Part shown: piece after piece, positions 45,777 through 54,390 of the stretch | How positions within the stretch are numbered: the first letter of the stretch is position 1 | Layout: every line of letters starts with the position of its first letter | Assembly (NCBI GenBank): GCA_013373375.1 | Contig: JABXHY010000057.1 | Span: 1 to 64,000, forward strand | Source of the DNA: Gammaproteobacteria bacterium | GTDB taxonomy: Bacteria; Pseudomonadota; Gammaproteobacteria; Enterobacterales; Kangiellaceae | Length of the DNA stretch: 64,000 bases | Direction of reading: 5' to 3' | Position numbers and translations under genes: made by a program | The notes under the pieces: model-generated | What the model was told of the DNA's origin: nothing | The model's input: only the letters and a program-made list of their open reading frames with translations | Databases searched by the model: none

Positions 45777-46276
45777 TCGATCAAGATAACCCTGGACGGA
45801 AAAAGAAGCCTGCTGAACATAATCCGCAGGCTTCTAAACGAAAGCCAGTTAAGAGGTATTGTTTTTTTCTCTGAAGGTCAAACATTGGTTTGATTCTGGT
45901 TTGCTACAAGCCTGGTCACTCCGAGGAGTGATATTCAAAAATAAAGAAATCTATGCTTGTCTTCATTTCCGACCGACTTACCAAAGTGATACGCAACTAA
46001 AAAAACAAAGATTTCTATAACATTTAATCAGCCATTTGAGGTTGGCGGTATCTATTTAGAGTCAGATAATGACTATGAGGAATAGCTCGTGAGCCAATGG
46101 AGTTTTGGTATTTTATTCAAGGCTTTGATATAAAAAATTAAATAACAGTCGTTTTATTGATGAACTGGCTGAATATTTTAAACCTGCTTGAGATCTAACT
46201 CAGATTATCACTCGTATTTTAATGCAGAGATAACGTCTTCAAAAATCAATTCTAATTCTGAGATGGCGCAATTAAT
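45777..46276. other. intergenic region with terminator-like hairpin and possible coding relic
   Basis: A perfect 10-bp hairpin AGAAGCCTGC / GCAGGCTTCT (45804-45835) follows the S41 gene. Beyond it, two short frames read protein-like but are broken: about 45901-46020 (contains IFKNKEIYACLHFRPTY) and about 46008-46085 (contains SITFNQPFEVGGIYLESDND), in different frames and without a start. They may be remnants of one decayed gene, but I cannot name it. Confidence 0.3.
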
Positions 46277-46672
46277 ATGACATTTATGCAATGGTACAAT
46301 GCTTTAGAAAAACCAAGTTGGACTCCTGACCCATCGTTCATAGGTACTATGTGGTCGATTCTATATCCGATTATTATTGTGACCTTTCTATTTGTATTCA
46401 TTCAAGGGTTTCGTGGTAAGTTTCCTAAAACGGTTATGATCCCTTTTGCGATTAACTTGGTCGCCAATATTATTTTTACTCCAATTCAATTTGGTTTACG
46501 CAACTTAACATTGGCCTCTATCGACATTCTTTTAGTGTGGGGAACGATTGTCTGGTTAATGGTCGCGATATGGAAATATTATCGAACGATTGCGCTAGCA
46601 CAAATTCCTTATTTGGCCTGGGTGTCTGTAGCGTCTGTTTTACAAGTAACTATCAATATTATGAATTTTTAG
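46277..46672 (+). CDS. TspO/MBR-family protein lacking the first helix
   Basis: 131 residues with four predicted transmembrane helices. The opening WYNALEKPSWTPDPSFIGTM then WSILYPIII matches the loop and second helix of TspO (tryptophan-rich sensory protein). An NIIFTPIQFG segment and the final YLAWVSVASVLQVTINIMNF match the later helices. Typical TspO proteins have about 150-160 residues and five helices; the first helix is absent here. TspO binds tetrapyrroles and related ligands; whether this shorter form does is unknown. The gene is followed by a strong hairpin. Confidence 0.78.
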   Translation: MTFMQWYNALEKPSWTPDPSFIGTMWSILYPIIIVTFLFVFIQGFRGKFPKTVMIPFAINLVANIIFTPIQFGLRNLTLASIDILLVWGTIVWLMVAIWKYYRTIALAQIPYLAWVSVASVLQVTINIMNF

Positions 46673-46695
46673 TTTTCAACTTTGAATGCCTCTCA

Positions 46696-46732
46696 TCTCG
46701 TAAAAGTGGTACTAAATACCACTTTTACGAGA
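46696..46732. terminator. strong hairpin terminator
   Basis: Perfect 16-bp stem TCTCGTAAAAGTGGTA / TACCACTTTTACGAGA with a 5-base loop, 24 bases after the TspO-like stop. The tail is not T-rich, but the stem is very stable. The rest of the 46673-46988 gap shows no gene. Confidence 0.7.
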
Positions 46733-46988
46733 CCTCAATCATAGAGCTAACCCTTGCCGCTAATAATTTTCTTTAAGTTGCATCGTACAATATTCATACA
46801 GTCCGGTTAAGTCAAGCAGTAGGAGCCAGGCGATAGAACGCTTCTAATATAGGTTTTTTACTTCTCTTATGCTCAACTACCGTTCGGTTACCACTTACAT
46901 CGAAAAATGACCGTTCCTCATATTTATAACCTTTTGGAAGAATCTGCGTGGCATAGTAAACTCAGACATTAAACAAAGGGATTAAAAA

Positions 46989-47690
46989 ATGAAAAATATT
47001 TTATTAGTTTTTACCGGTTTTATATTATTTTCCGCTTTTCAAGTTATGGCGAGCGATGAGATCGCTGGCGAGTGGCACGGAAGCCTTAAAGTTCCCAATG
47101 GGGAGTTGCCGATAGTCATTCATTTGAGCAAATCTGGCGAGAATTGGTCTGGTAAATTAGACTCTCCAGCTCAGGGCGGTTTTGATTATCCAATGTCGTC
47201 GGTGGACGTAGAGGGTAATAAACTTATTTTTACAATAAAAGCGATGTCAATTCATTACGAAGGTGAATTATCGGCCAGCAACAATCAAATCAGTGGCAAT
47301 TTTATGCAAGGAGCAGTATTTCCATTAACGTTCGAGCGTCCGGTTGACAAACAAGCTCAACGTGTAAAAACTAGTGAGGCGTCGATGGTTGTTGGCACAT
47401 GGAGTGGTGTTTTAAATATTCCAGGAAATCCATTGACAGTGGTTTTTAACATTTCTGGAGACAATAATGAATTATCCGCTACACATGAAAGCCCAGACCA
47501 GGGAGAGGGTTCCATTCTTGTCGACTCAGTGAAATTCGAAGATGGAGAGCTTACTTTAAAAATGAAAACCATTGGCGCAGAGTTTAAAGGTCTGGTGATA
47601 AAAGAGGGTAGCGTGATTGACGGAACCTTTATGCAAAATGGTTTTAAATTAGCATTAAAGTTGACCCCAGGAAGACTAAAAAAAAACTAG
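46989..47690 (+). CDS. N-terminal part of alpha/beta hydrolase: secreted duplicated beta-barrel-like domain
   Basis: 233 residues as read. Signal peptide (about 1-21), then two homologous domains of about 100 residues (26-115 and 128-228). Each starts W-(H/S)G-x-L-x-(V/I)P and ends with a G-x-F-MQ(G/N) segment, lipocalin-like in pattern. The frame stops at TAG 47690 directly after a run of nine A. A -1 shift there (AAA AAA AAC TAG re-read as AAA AAA AAA CTA GTT) joins it to the hydrolase frame, giving one 570-residue protein. In related exported hydrolases these domains precede the alpha/beta hydrolase in one chain. So this is either a sequencing or mutational frameshift, or programmed slippage. 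Confidence 0.75.
   Translation: MKNILLVFTGFILFSAFQVMASDEIAGEWHGSLKVPNGELPIVIHLSKSGENWSGKLDSPAQGGFDYPMSSVDVEGNKLIFTIKAMSIHYEGELSASNNQISGNFMQGAVFPLTFERPVDKQAQRVKTSEASMVVGTWSGVLNIPGNPLTVVFNISGDNNELSATHESPDQGEGSILVDSVKFEDGELTLKMKTIGAEFKGLVIKEGSVIDGTFMQNGFKLALKLTPGRLKKN
47678..47690 (+). other. A9 slippery site with A-AAA-AAC heptamer and stop
   Basis: Nine A residues (47678-47686) followed by CTAG. In the reading frame this is AAA AAA AAC TAG, which contains the classical A AAA AAC heptamer for -1 slippage; the zero-frame stop follows immediately. Transcriptional slippage adding one A would have the same effect. No clear downstream pseudoknot is visible. Confidence 0.6.
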
Positions 47691-47866
47691 TTAATCGCCC
47701 TCAAACGCCGAAACCTCCATTCAACTACACGACTGAAGAGGTTTCGGTACGTAACGAGCAAGATCAAGTCACACTCGCTGGAACACTGTCTATTCCGAAC
47801 TCGAAGATCAAAGCAACTGCCATTCTTATCACAGGTTCAGGTCCTCAGGACCGCGACGAATCCATC

Positions 47867-48700
47867 ATGGGGCATAAACCTTTTGCGGTCATCGCTGATT
47901 ATTTAACAAACCGTGGTTTTGCCGTGTTGAGAATGGATGACCGCGGCGTTGGTAAGTCTGAAGGTTCATTTAAAGATGCTATCCCTCAGAATTTTGCAAA
48001 CGACATTAATTCCGCAGTCAATTATTTGAAACAAAGAAAAGATATTCCATCGGATACCATTGGTTTAGTTGGTCACAGTGAAGGCGGGATGATCGCACCA
48101 ATGGTCGCTAGTAAGCGTGACGATATCGCATTTGTCGTTCTATTGGCTGCACCGGGTATTTATATTGATGAATTATACGCAGAACAACGCTACTTAATAA
48201 TGAGAGCCAGTGGATTAAACGATGAATGGCTAAAAGAAATGTATGAGAGCGAGAAAAAAGTTTTCGCTGAAATACGTAAATTACCAGTTGAACAGGATAT
48301 CCCAGAGTCATTAATCAATGATTTAAAAGCCGCTCATTCTGCGTTGGAACTTAACGATAATTCTACCGACCAATTAATTGAATTTATGTCGTCACCCTGG
48401 TTTCGCCATTTTTTCAAATATGATCCAGAACATTATTTGAAAGATCTAAATGCTCCAGTATTGGCTTTAAATGGCACACTTGATCTTCAGGTGGCTGCTG
48501 AGTCAAACTTAGCGGGTTTGCGCAGTATTTTTGAAAAGCACCAACATAAAGACTATACGATTAAAGCTCTAGAACAACTTAATCACCTTTTTCAAACGGC
48601 AAAGACAGGTAACGTAACGGAATACCATTCCATCGAACAAACCTTTGCTCCGGTCGCTCTAGAGTCTATGGTAAGTTGGTTAGATAAACGATTTAAATAG
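47867..48700 (+). CDS. C-terminal part of alpha/beta hydrolase (peptidase S9/esterase-like)
   Basis: 277 residues from the first ATG, but the open frame with protein-like sequence continues back to the A9 run: NRPQTPKPPFNYTTEEVSV and AILITGSGPQDRDE come before this ATG and are conserved in such hydrolases. The nucleophile elbow is GHSEGG with the Ser at residue 71 (364 in the joined protein); a DDRGVGKSEG segment precedes it. Asp in LNGTLDLQV and His in LNHLFQ probably complete the triad. Most likely an exported esterase or peptidase, but only if joined to the upstream signal peptide. The LytS-like kinase gene follows 58 bases downstream. Confidence 0.78.
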   Translation: MGHKPFAVIADYLTNRGFAVLRMDDRGVGKSEGSFKDAIPQNFANDINSAVNYLKQRKDIPSDTIGLVGHSEGGMIAPMVASKRDDIAFVVLLAAPGIYIDELYAEQRYLIMRASGLNDEWLKEMYESEKKVFAEIRKLPVEQDIPESLINDLKAAHSALELNDNSTDQLIEFMSSPWFRHFFKYDPEHYLKDLNAPVLALNGTLDLQVAAESNLAGLRSIFEKHQHKDYTIKALEQLNHLFQTAKTGNVTEYHSIEQTFAPVALESMVSWLDKRFK

Positions 48701-48758
48701 TCTTTGAAATATAAGCCAGAAGTAATAGAGTGTGACTAAAAATGAAAAGGCATTATAA

Positions 48759-49826
48759 ATGCAATTATTAATAGCGCCAAAACCGGGTGGTAAGTTCTGG
48801 TTATTCCACATAATGGGCTGGAGCTTTATTTCACTGTTGAATTTTTTGAATCGACAGAGTTTCGGGGTAGAACCACTATCACATGGTTTAATTTCTTTAG
48901 GTTCTATGATACTGGTGAATGCATTTGTCTGCCTTGTTTTCCGTGAATTGTTGTATCGGCTTAAAATAATTGATATTCGACCGGGCATTCAGTGGATATT
49001 TTTGGCACTGGGTTCTGGTTTGATGGGGTTTATTTCAGGCAGTCTCATTCTCTATAGCATTAGTGTTTATTATTGGTTGGCGGGCTACACATCTTCGATC
49101 GTATTTTTTATAAATCAGGTTTATGCTAACTGGTTGATCATGACCCTCATGATATTTTTGTGGAGTATGATTTTTACGCTGACCAATCACTTTATGAAAT
49201 TACAAAAGGTTCAGGCTGAGCACGATGCACTCAACTTGAAATTAAAAGAAGCTGAACTGACAACCTTATTAAGTCAATTAAATCCACACTTTTTATTTAA
49301 TGCTTTAAATAATATACGAAGCTTAATGAGGATTGATGTGGATAAAGCACGAGCAATGGTTACTTCTCTGTCTGAGCTGTTGCGCTATTCGTTGCGTTCG
49401 AACAAGCAGCCATTTCGTGCGTTTAAAGAAGAGCTTGAAATCGTTCATAACTACATTGAGTTGGCTCAAATTCAATACGAAGAGCGTTTGTCGTTTCAAG
49501 AGGATGTTGAGTCAAATGTTTTGGATATCAGTATTCCATCCATGGTGGTTCAGTTGTTAGTGGAAAATGCAGTTCGACATGGAATAGATAAGCACTTGGG
49601 AGAAGGTACTTTGAAACTTAGTGCTAAAATAGTGACTAATAAACTCATGGTGACTGTCATTAATCCTGGATACATATCTACCTCGAATGAGAATGAGGGC
49701 AGTACTGGAATAGGTATTGAAAATATTAAACGTAGATTAGCGTTAAGTTATGGCAATGAAGCTTCTTTAGAGGTACAACAAAAAGCTGAGCAAGTTGAAG
49801 CGAAGTTGATTTTGCCACTAAAATGA
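48759..49826 (+). CDS. LytS/YehU-type membrane histidine kinase
   Basis: 355 residues with four transmembrane helices (about 15-150), then a coiled coil and the His_kinase domain with LNPHFLFNALNNIRSLM (phospho-acceptor H177). A HATPase domain follows (VVQLLVENAVRHGID, GSTGIGIENIKRRL). There is no separate sensor domain, so the membrane helices are probably the sensor. The LytTR response regulator gene starts 65 bases downstream and is the cognate partner. AAAAGG before the ATG. The system may control the upstream hydrolase or TspO-like genes, which is inference. Confidence 0.9.
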   Translation: MQLLIAPKPGGKFWLFHIMGWSFISLLNFLNRQSFGVEPLSHGLISLGSMILVNAFVCLVFRELLYRLKIIDIRPGIQWIFLALGSGLMGFISGSLILYSISVYYWLAGYTSSIVFFINQVYANWLIMTLMIFLWSMIFTLTNHFMKLQKVQAEHDALNLKLKEAELTTLLSQLNPHFLFNALNNIRSLMRIDVDKARAMVTSLSELLRYSLRSNKQPFRAFKEELEIVHNYIELAQIQYEERLSFQEDVESNVLDISIPSMVVQLLVENAVRHGIDKHLGEGTLKLSAKIVTNKLMVTVINPGYISTSNENEGSTGIGIENIKRRLALSYGNEASLEVQQKAEQVEAKLILPLK

Positions 49827-49891
49827 TATTTGAAGTATTAATTTCTTCTATTAGCCGTTTGACGGCTAAAGTAATTTGATGGTGTATAGAA

Positions 49892-50590
49892 ATGAGAGCA
49901 TTAATTGTTGAAGACTCGAGACTGGCCCGCCTAGAATTACTTGAGTTATTGAAAGTACACAATGATATTGAGATTGTTGGTGAAGCTTCGAATGTAGCGG
50001 ATGCGATCGATATGGTTGATGAGCTAATGCCAGATCTGCTACTACTGGATATTAATCTACCGGATGGTACAGGTTTTGATGTGTTAGAAAAAATATCAAA
50101 TGTGCCGCAAGTTATTTTTACCACTGCTTATGATGAGTTTGCGATACAGGCGTTCGAAGTGAACGCATTGGATTATTTAATGAAACCCATTAATCCAGAA
50201 CGGTTGGCAAAGTCACTTGATAAATTAGCTACGCCTGAGGACAGTAAAAAGCTATTAGATGAAAATAGTAAGATCTTCTTGAAAGATGGTAAACGCTGTT
50301 GGTTAGTTAAAGTGGCAAACATACGATATTTAATGAGTTCGGGTAATCACGCTCAAGTATTTTTTGATAAAGAAAAGCCGTTTGTTTACCAGTCACTTTC
50401 AAAGCTTGAAGAAAAGCTAAAGACGGATTCGTTTTTTCGTGTGAGTCGACAGTTTATTGTTAATCTCAACTTTATCGAGTCAATAGAGCCTTGGGATAAC
50501 GGTGGTTTTGTGTTAACCATGTCTGATGACCGAGAGATTGAAGTATCTCGAAGATATGCTGCATTATTGAAAAACGCGTTATCGATTTAG
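49892..50590 (+). CDS. LytTR-family response regulator
   Basis: 232 residues. Receiver (about 1-115) with E7/D8, phospho-acceptor D53 (LLLLDINLPDGTGF) and the conserved Lys in DYLMKPI. The LytTR DNA-binding domain (about 130-230) has FFRVSRQFIVNLNFIESIEP and EIEVSRRYAALLKNAL. It pairs with the preceding LytS-like kinase. Its last 12 bases overlap the end of the convergent acetyl-CoA hydrolase gene. The start has no strong ribosome-binding site. Confidence 0.92.
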   Translation: MRALIVEDSRLARLELLELLKVHNDIEIVGEASNVADAIDMVDELMPDLLLLDINLPDGTGFDVLEKISNVPQVIFTTAYDEFAIQAFEVNALDYLMKPINPERLAKSLDKLATPEDSKKLLDENSKIFLKDGKRCWLVKVANIRYLMSSGNHAQVFFDKEKPFVYQSLSKLEEKLKTDSFFRVSRQFIVNLNFIESIEPWDNGGFVLTMSDDREIEVSRRYAALLKNALSI

Positions 50591-52459
50591 TCCTTCTAAT
50601 ATGAGTGCTCGATAGACGTGTTCTTTGAAAGATTTCACTTGAAGCAGCTGCATTCGTTTTAGACAATCTTGTTCTTGAGTTGTTTTCGGCTTTTTCAATA
50701 AACCAGACGAGAGCATTTTTATTAATGCAACTTTACTATGGGAAACATCTTCTATTTCTTCGAGTGCAGAAATTAAACGTTCTTCTACTTCTGTAAAATC
50801 ATTGCTGATAGGAAAGGCTGGGAATAGAAGGCCATCGCTCTCTGAATGCTGAGTAGACTGTAATTGCTTAGCGATAAATTCAGGAGTGTTTCTTTGGCTT
50901 AGCTTTGGTAATTGATAACTCTGCTCGATTTTACCGGAATCTTTTGCTTGCTTTATAAGATTATTTTGAAAACGTGAGTCTGTTATATTCAACATGGATT
51001 TAATGGCTTCGGATTCTGTCTTACCTCTTAAATCTGCAATGCCATATTCGGTAATAATAATATCCCGCATGTGCCAAGGAACTGTTTGATGACCATAGCT
51101 CCAGACAATATTAGACACAACTTTCCCTTTGGTTTTTCTAGTCGAGTTTAGCGTTATTATTGAACGAGCACCGGGCAGAGAAAACGACTGTGATACAAAG
51201 TCGAACTGTCCACCAACACCACTGATTACTTGACCATTCTCAAGGCCATCAGAAACAATTGCTCCACGTAAAGTTACCATCATAGCGGAATTAATGAAGC
51301 GCGCATCACGACGTTGTTTTATTTTCGTTTGAATATCACCTTCGAGTTTGTTGGTGAAACTCACGGGCATCATTTGAAACAACCTTCTTAAATCTTTCGG
51401 CATGGATTTAAGTTTTTGATAAAAAGATTGGTTGCCAAGAAAAAAACCACCGTGTAATAAAGCGTCATTAACTTTACGTTTTAATACGCCGGATTCGTAT
51501 AGTGTGATAAATCCATCGACAAACATTTCACTTAATGCGTAAAGACCCTCAGTGAAAGGAGGGATGGTTTCTATTTCAGCCTGTTCATAGGAAAGCTCAC
51601 TTATCACTGAATTATAAACTTGATTATTGTTTTGTCGTAAAGTGAGTGCGTGGCAAATGGCATCACCAATAGCGCCAATACCAATTTGTAGTGTGCCACC
51701 ATCTTTCACCAGGCGGGAGGCATGTAAACCAATGGCATGATCGGCATCACAAAGTGGAGTTTTAGGTACACTGAAAACGGTGTGCTTAAGATCGGAGGGA
51801 TTAACTTGTTCGGCATTTAGTAAATAATCGATCTCTTTGGCATCGATTTCTGCTTCTCCGAACATGTAAGGTAAACCCGGATTAACTTCTGTGGCAAAAA
51901 TAAAATCTGCTTTGCCTTGTTGTCGAGCCTTTAATAAATCAACTGTGATGTCAGGATTGCAGGATAAGCTGTAGTTGCCGTCGTCTTCACTGATGGACTG
52001 AGCAAGCACATTCATACCTTTACTCAATAAAACCGACATTGCATGAGTATAATTGGCTGGAATATAGTTTTGCTGAACATGCTCATTCCCAATCCATTGG
52101 CCTGACATCAAGAAAAACTCGTTGACTTCAATGTTATCGGGTAAGTTTTTTTGTTGAATTTTCTTGGCGTACAGTAATTCAGGTGCTTGACCGAATAACC
52201 GATCGGAAATAGGGGTTAAAAATCGTTTTGCCAGTTCACTCTTAGGCGTTGGTTTTACCAATGTCAGAGCGGTAAATATAGTGAGCTTTATTGAACTGTC
52301 TTCGAGAGCAATTTGAGTCAAAGCATTTGCAATATTTATGGCTTTTCCTGCTCCCAGTGGTAATCCCAATACGATTGTCTTACCCATTCTCTGAATAATA
52401 TCGTTAGCAATATTTTGAGCGGTTTTCACAGAGTCTTTGTCTCCGTTGTTTCTGAACAT
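50579..52459 (-). CDS. acetyl-CoA hydrolase/transferase family protein
   Basis: About 626 residues, cytoplasmic. Family features: GKTIVLGLPLGAGKAINIAN at the N-terminus, GGTLQIGIGAIGDAICHAL, VISELSYEQAE, GVGGQFDFVSQS, and IITEYGIADLRGKTESE near the C-terminus. These fit the class I CoA-transferase/acetyl-CoA hydrolase family, here longer than the roughly 500-residue simple members because of an insertion between about 320 and 400. Likely reaction is CoA transfer or acyl-CoA hydrolysis in acetate or short-chain acid metabolism. I take ATG 52459; a TTG at 52483 is possible, and neither has a clear ribosome-binding site. It stands alone. Confidence 0.82.
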   Translation of the reverse strand: MFRNNGDKDSVKTAQNIANDIIQRMGKTIVLGLPLGAGKAINIANALTQIALEDSSIKLTIFTALTLVKPTPKSELAKRFLTPISDRLFGQAPELLYAKKIQQKNLPDNIEVNEFFLMSGQWIGNEHVQQNYIPANYTHAMSVLLSKGMNVLAQSISEDDGNYSLSCNPDITVDLLKARQQGKADFIFATEVNPGLPYMFGEAEIDAKEIDYLLNAEQVNPSDLKHTVFSVPKTPLCDADHAIGLHASRLVKDGGTLQIGIGAIGDAICHALTLRQNNNQVYNSVISELSYEQAEIETIPPFTEGLYALSEMFVDGFITLYESGVLKRKVNDALLHGGFFLGNQSFYQKLKSMPKDLRRLFQMMPVSFTNKLEGDIQTKIKQRRDARFINSAMMVTLRGAIVSDGLENGQVISGVGGQFDFVSQSFSLPGARSIITLNSTRKTKGKVVSNIVWSYGHQTVPWHMRDIIITEYGIADLRGKTESEAIKSMLNITDSRFQNNLIKQAKDSGKIEQSYQLPKLSQRNTPEFIAKQLQSTQHSESDGLLFPAFPISNDFTEVEERLISALEEIEDVSHSKVALIKMLSSGLLKKPKTTQEQDCLKRMQLLQVKSFKEHVYRALILEGLNR

Positions 52460-52483
52460 AGTATTGCGAAATGAATGCAACAA

Positions 52484-52870
52484 CGCTTGGTGTATCGAAA
52501 ATTGGAGCTTGTATTACCAATTGAAAGTATCAATAAGGTGATTGATGTGGATTCAAGATAATAGATTAAGTATTAAGTAGCAAATTTATAAGGAAAGCAT
52601 CTTTTTTAAGAAAAGTACCTTTTTAGGAAAATCTCTATTCATAGCTGAGCTAAGTCCCGGTAATAAGTCAAAATGGTTGAAATTCATTCAATGTTTTTGG
52701 CCAACTGTCAACTGGTGCATTCAGGGGGAAAACACTGGGGCAACAATCGGGGCAACAATCGGACTAGGGAAGAGAAATTGAGTAAATATTTAACAGAATT
52801 CACTGGGTAAAACCCCAAAACCCACTGAATAACGTCTAATAATGTCGAACTAATTTGAAAGGAATTTACT
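52484..52870. other. intergenic region with a short direct repeat
   Basis: 387 bases. Two adjacent exact copies of GGGGCAACAATC lie at 52737-52748 and 52749-52760, about 110 bases before the next start. Divergent promoters expected. No gene seen. Confidence 0.4.
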
Positions 52871-53449
52871 ATGAACTATAGAACATTAACCTCTTTTATT
52901 CTTGCAATGGTAATTGCCTTACCAGTGTTAGCAGAGAAGTCCAACGAGAACAAATTCGAAAGTGTAGAGTCTTTATCTGATTTAGTTGAACAATACTCAG
53001 CTCACTTCAGTAAGCCAATTATTTATCCTTACAGCTTAAAAAAAGATTTTATTGGTTCTGCTAATTTAGATGTCTCAAAGATTACAGAGGATGATTTAAA
53101 GCTATTACTGGGGGTTAATAATTATGCCGTATTGTCAATAAATGATAAATTGGTTATCACGTCTATTTCAAGACTAAAACAAGTGTCAACGACACCAAAA
53201 ATAGAAAATCGAGAAAATGTCCACCGCTTTGATCTGGTCACCGAAACAATCGAAATGAAATATGTTTCGCCAACACATTTGATGCCTGTGCTTCGACAGT
53301 TATTGCCTCAACCGGCACATCTAGGTCAATCAGGAAACTCTATGCTGATTTCTGGATTTAAGATAAATGTTGATTATATTAAAACTATTGCTGCTTCTTT
53401 AGATACAGAAGCGAATGCTGAAGCTCTTGTAGAGAGGTTTTCAAAGTAA
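52871..53449 (+). CDS. exported orphan secretin N-domain (N0/N1-like) protein
   Basis: 192 residues with a signal peptide (about 1-21). Residues about 30-115 fit the N0 (STN/secretin) pattern: LVEQYSAHFSKPIIYPYSL, then DLKLLLGVNNYAVLSINDKL and VITSISRLKQV. Residues about 125-185 fit a secretin N1 domain: IEMKYVSPTHLMPVLRQLLP, GNSMLISGFKINVDYIKTIA. In GspD and PilQ these ring domains lie before the outer-membrane barrel, which is absent here. It may cap, adapt or inhibit a secretin. AAAGGA before the ATG, and a terminator hairpin follows. Confidence 0.75.
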   Translation: MNYRTLTSFILAMVIALPVLAEKSNENKFESVESLSDLVEQYSAHFSKPIIYPYSLKKDFIGSANLDVSKITEDDLKLLLGVNNYAVLSINDKLVITSISRLKQVSTTPKIENRENVHRFDLVTETIEMKYVSPTHLMPVLRQLLPQPAHLGQSGNSMLISGFKINVDYIKTIAASLDTEANAEALVERFSK

Positions 53450-53494
53450 TACTGTAAACACCTAAAAGATCACTTTTATTGAAATTTCGCAAAG

Positions 53495-53530
53495 GAAACA
53501 TAACTCTCTAAGTATGAAGAGTTATGTTTC
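53495..53530. terminator. hairpin terminator
   Basis: Perfect 13-bp stem GAAACATAACTCT / AGAGTTATGTTTC with a 10-base loop, 45 bases after the secretin-like gene. It separates that gene from the LuxR-type gene. Confidence 0.75.
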
Positions 53531-53611
53531 AGTATTGAATTAAATTGTATGTTACGATTGACTTAAGTCTATAATATTCGAAACTTGATATTTTAGTTTA
53601 ATTAACAATTA

Positions 53612-54307
53612 ATGATTTCTGATTTTATATCTGAACCAGAACAAAAACGGTTAAAACTGTTCAAGAGTCGATTGATTATCACTTTGATAACCATGCTAGT
53701 ATTAATACTGTCACTTATTGCAGTTACGGTATTAGCATTTGTTGATCCTGAGGTTTTTCCTCAAAATCAACATTATGTGATCATCCCTTTACTGATCTTT
53801 TGGTTATTTTTGTTTCGAAATACACCTAAACTTGCGTTTCAATTTCAACAAGATCTTAAGCAGCACCTAATAGAGACGATAGAAGGGGTTGCGGTGGTTC
53901 ATAATAAGCCCGGGTTTAGGGTTCTGTTTCCTCTTGAGCAGCAATTGTCTGTAAAAGGCATTTCTGTCGATCTAAGAGGCTTCCCTCAAGAAAAGTGTCA
54001 TATTGGATGTAATGTAAGAGTTCGGTATTTGCAGAGCTCTAAGTTGTTACTTTCGGTAGAAGCGGTAGAGGCTGAAGTTGAGACTCACTCATCAGACAAG
54101 CTTAGCGCTTTATTAACCGAAATTGAGCTTTCGATTGTTCGATTAATGGCTGATGGGAATTCGGACAAGATAATTGCTCGAAAACTGAATCTGGAACCGG
54201 CCACAATAAGAACATACAACTCCACTCTCTATCGAAAGCTTGACGTTAAATCTCGTAAACAAGCAGCAGAGAAAGCGCGTGAACTAGGATTGTTGAATGT
54301 CAATTGA
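53612..54307 (+). CDS. membrane-anchored LuxR-type transcriptional regulator
   Basis: 231 residues. Two transmembrane helices (about 22-45 and 53-72) form an N-terminal hairpin, so both termini are cytoplasmic. A central domain follows (about 85-155; unknown), then a LuxR/GerE HTH (about 167-228; LTEIELSIVRLMADGNSDKI, LEPATIRTYNSTLYRKLDV). There is no receiver or autoinducer domain, so activity may depend on membrane state or a partner. No ribosome-binding site is evident before the ATG. It lies between the orphan secretin-domain gene and the CPBP protease gene, from which it is separated by 83 bases. Confidence 0.8.
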   Translation: MISDFISEPEQKRLKLFKSRLIITLITMLVLILSLIAVTVLAFVDPEVFPQNQHYVIIPLLIFWLFLFRNTPKLAFQFQQDLKQHLIETIEGVAVVHNKPGFRVLFPLEQQLSVKGISVDLRGFPQEKCHIGCNVRVRYLQSSKLLLSVEAVEAEVETHSSDKLSALLTEIELSIVRLMADGNSDKIIARKLNLEPATIRTYNSTLYRKLDVKSRKQAAEKARELGLLNVN

Positions 54308-54390
54308 CATCAACTAACATCTAAATACGTGCAATAACTAGTTGTTTCCAATAGCCTTTTATTCATGTTTAACATGATTAAGAGGTCACA

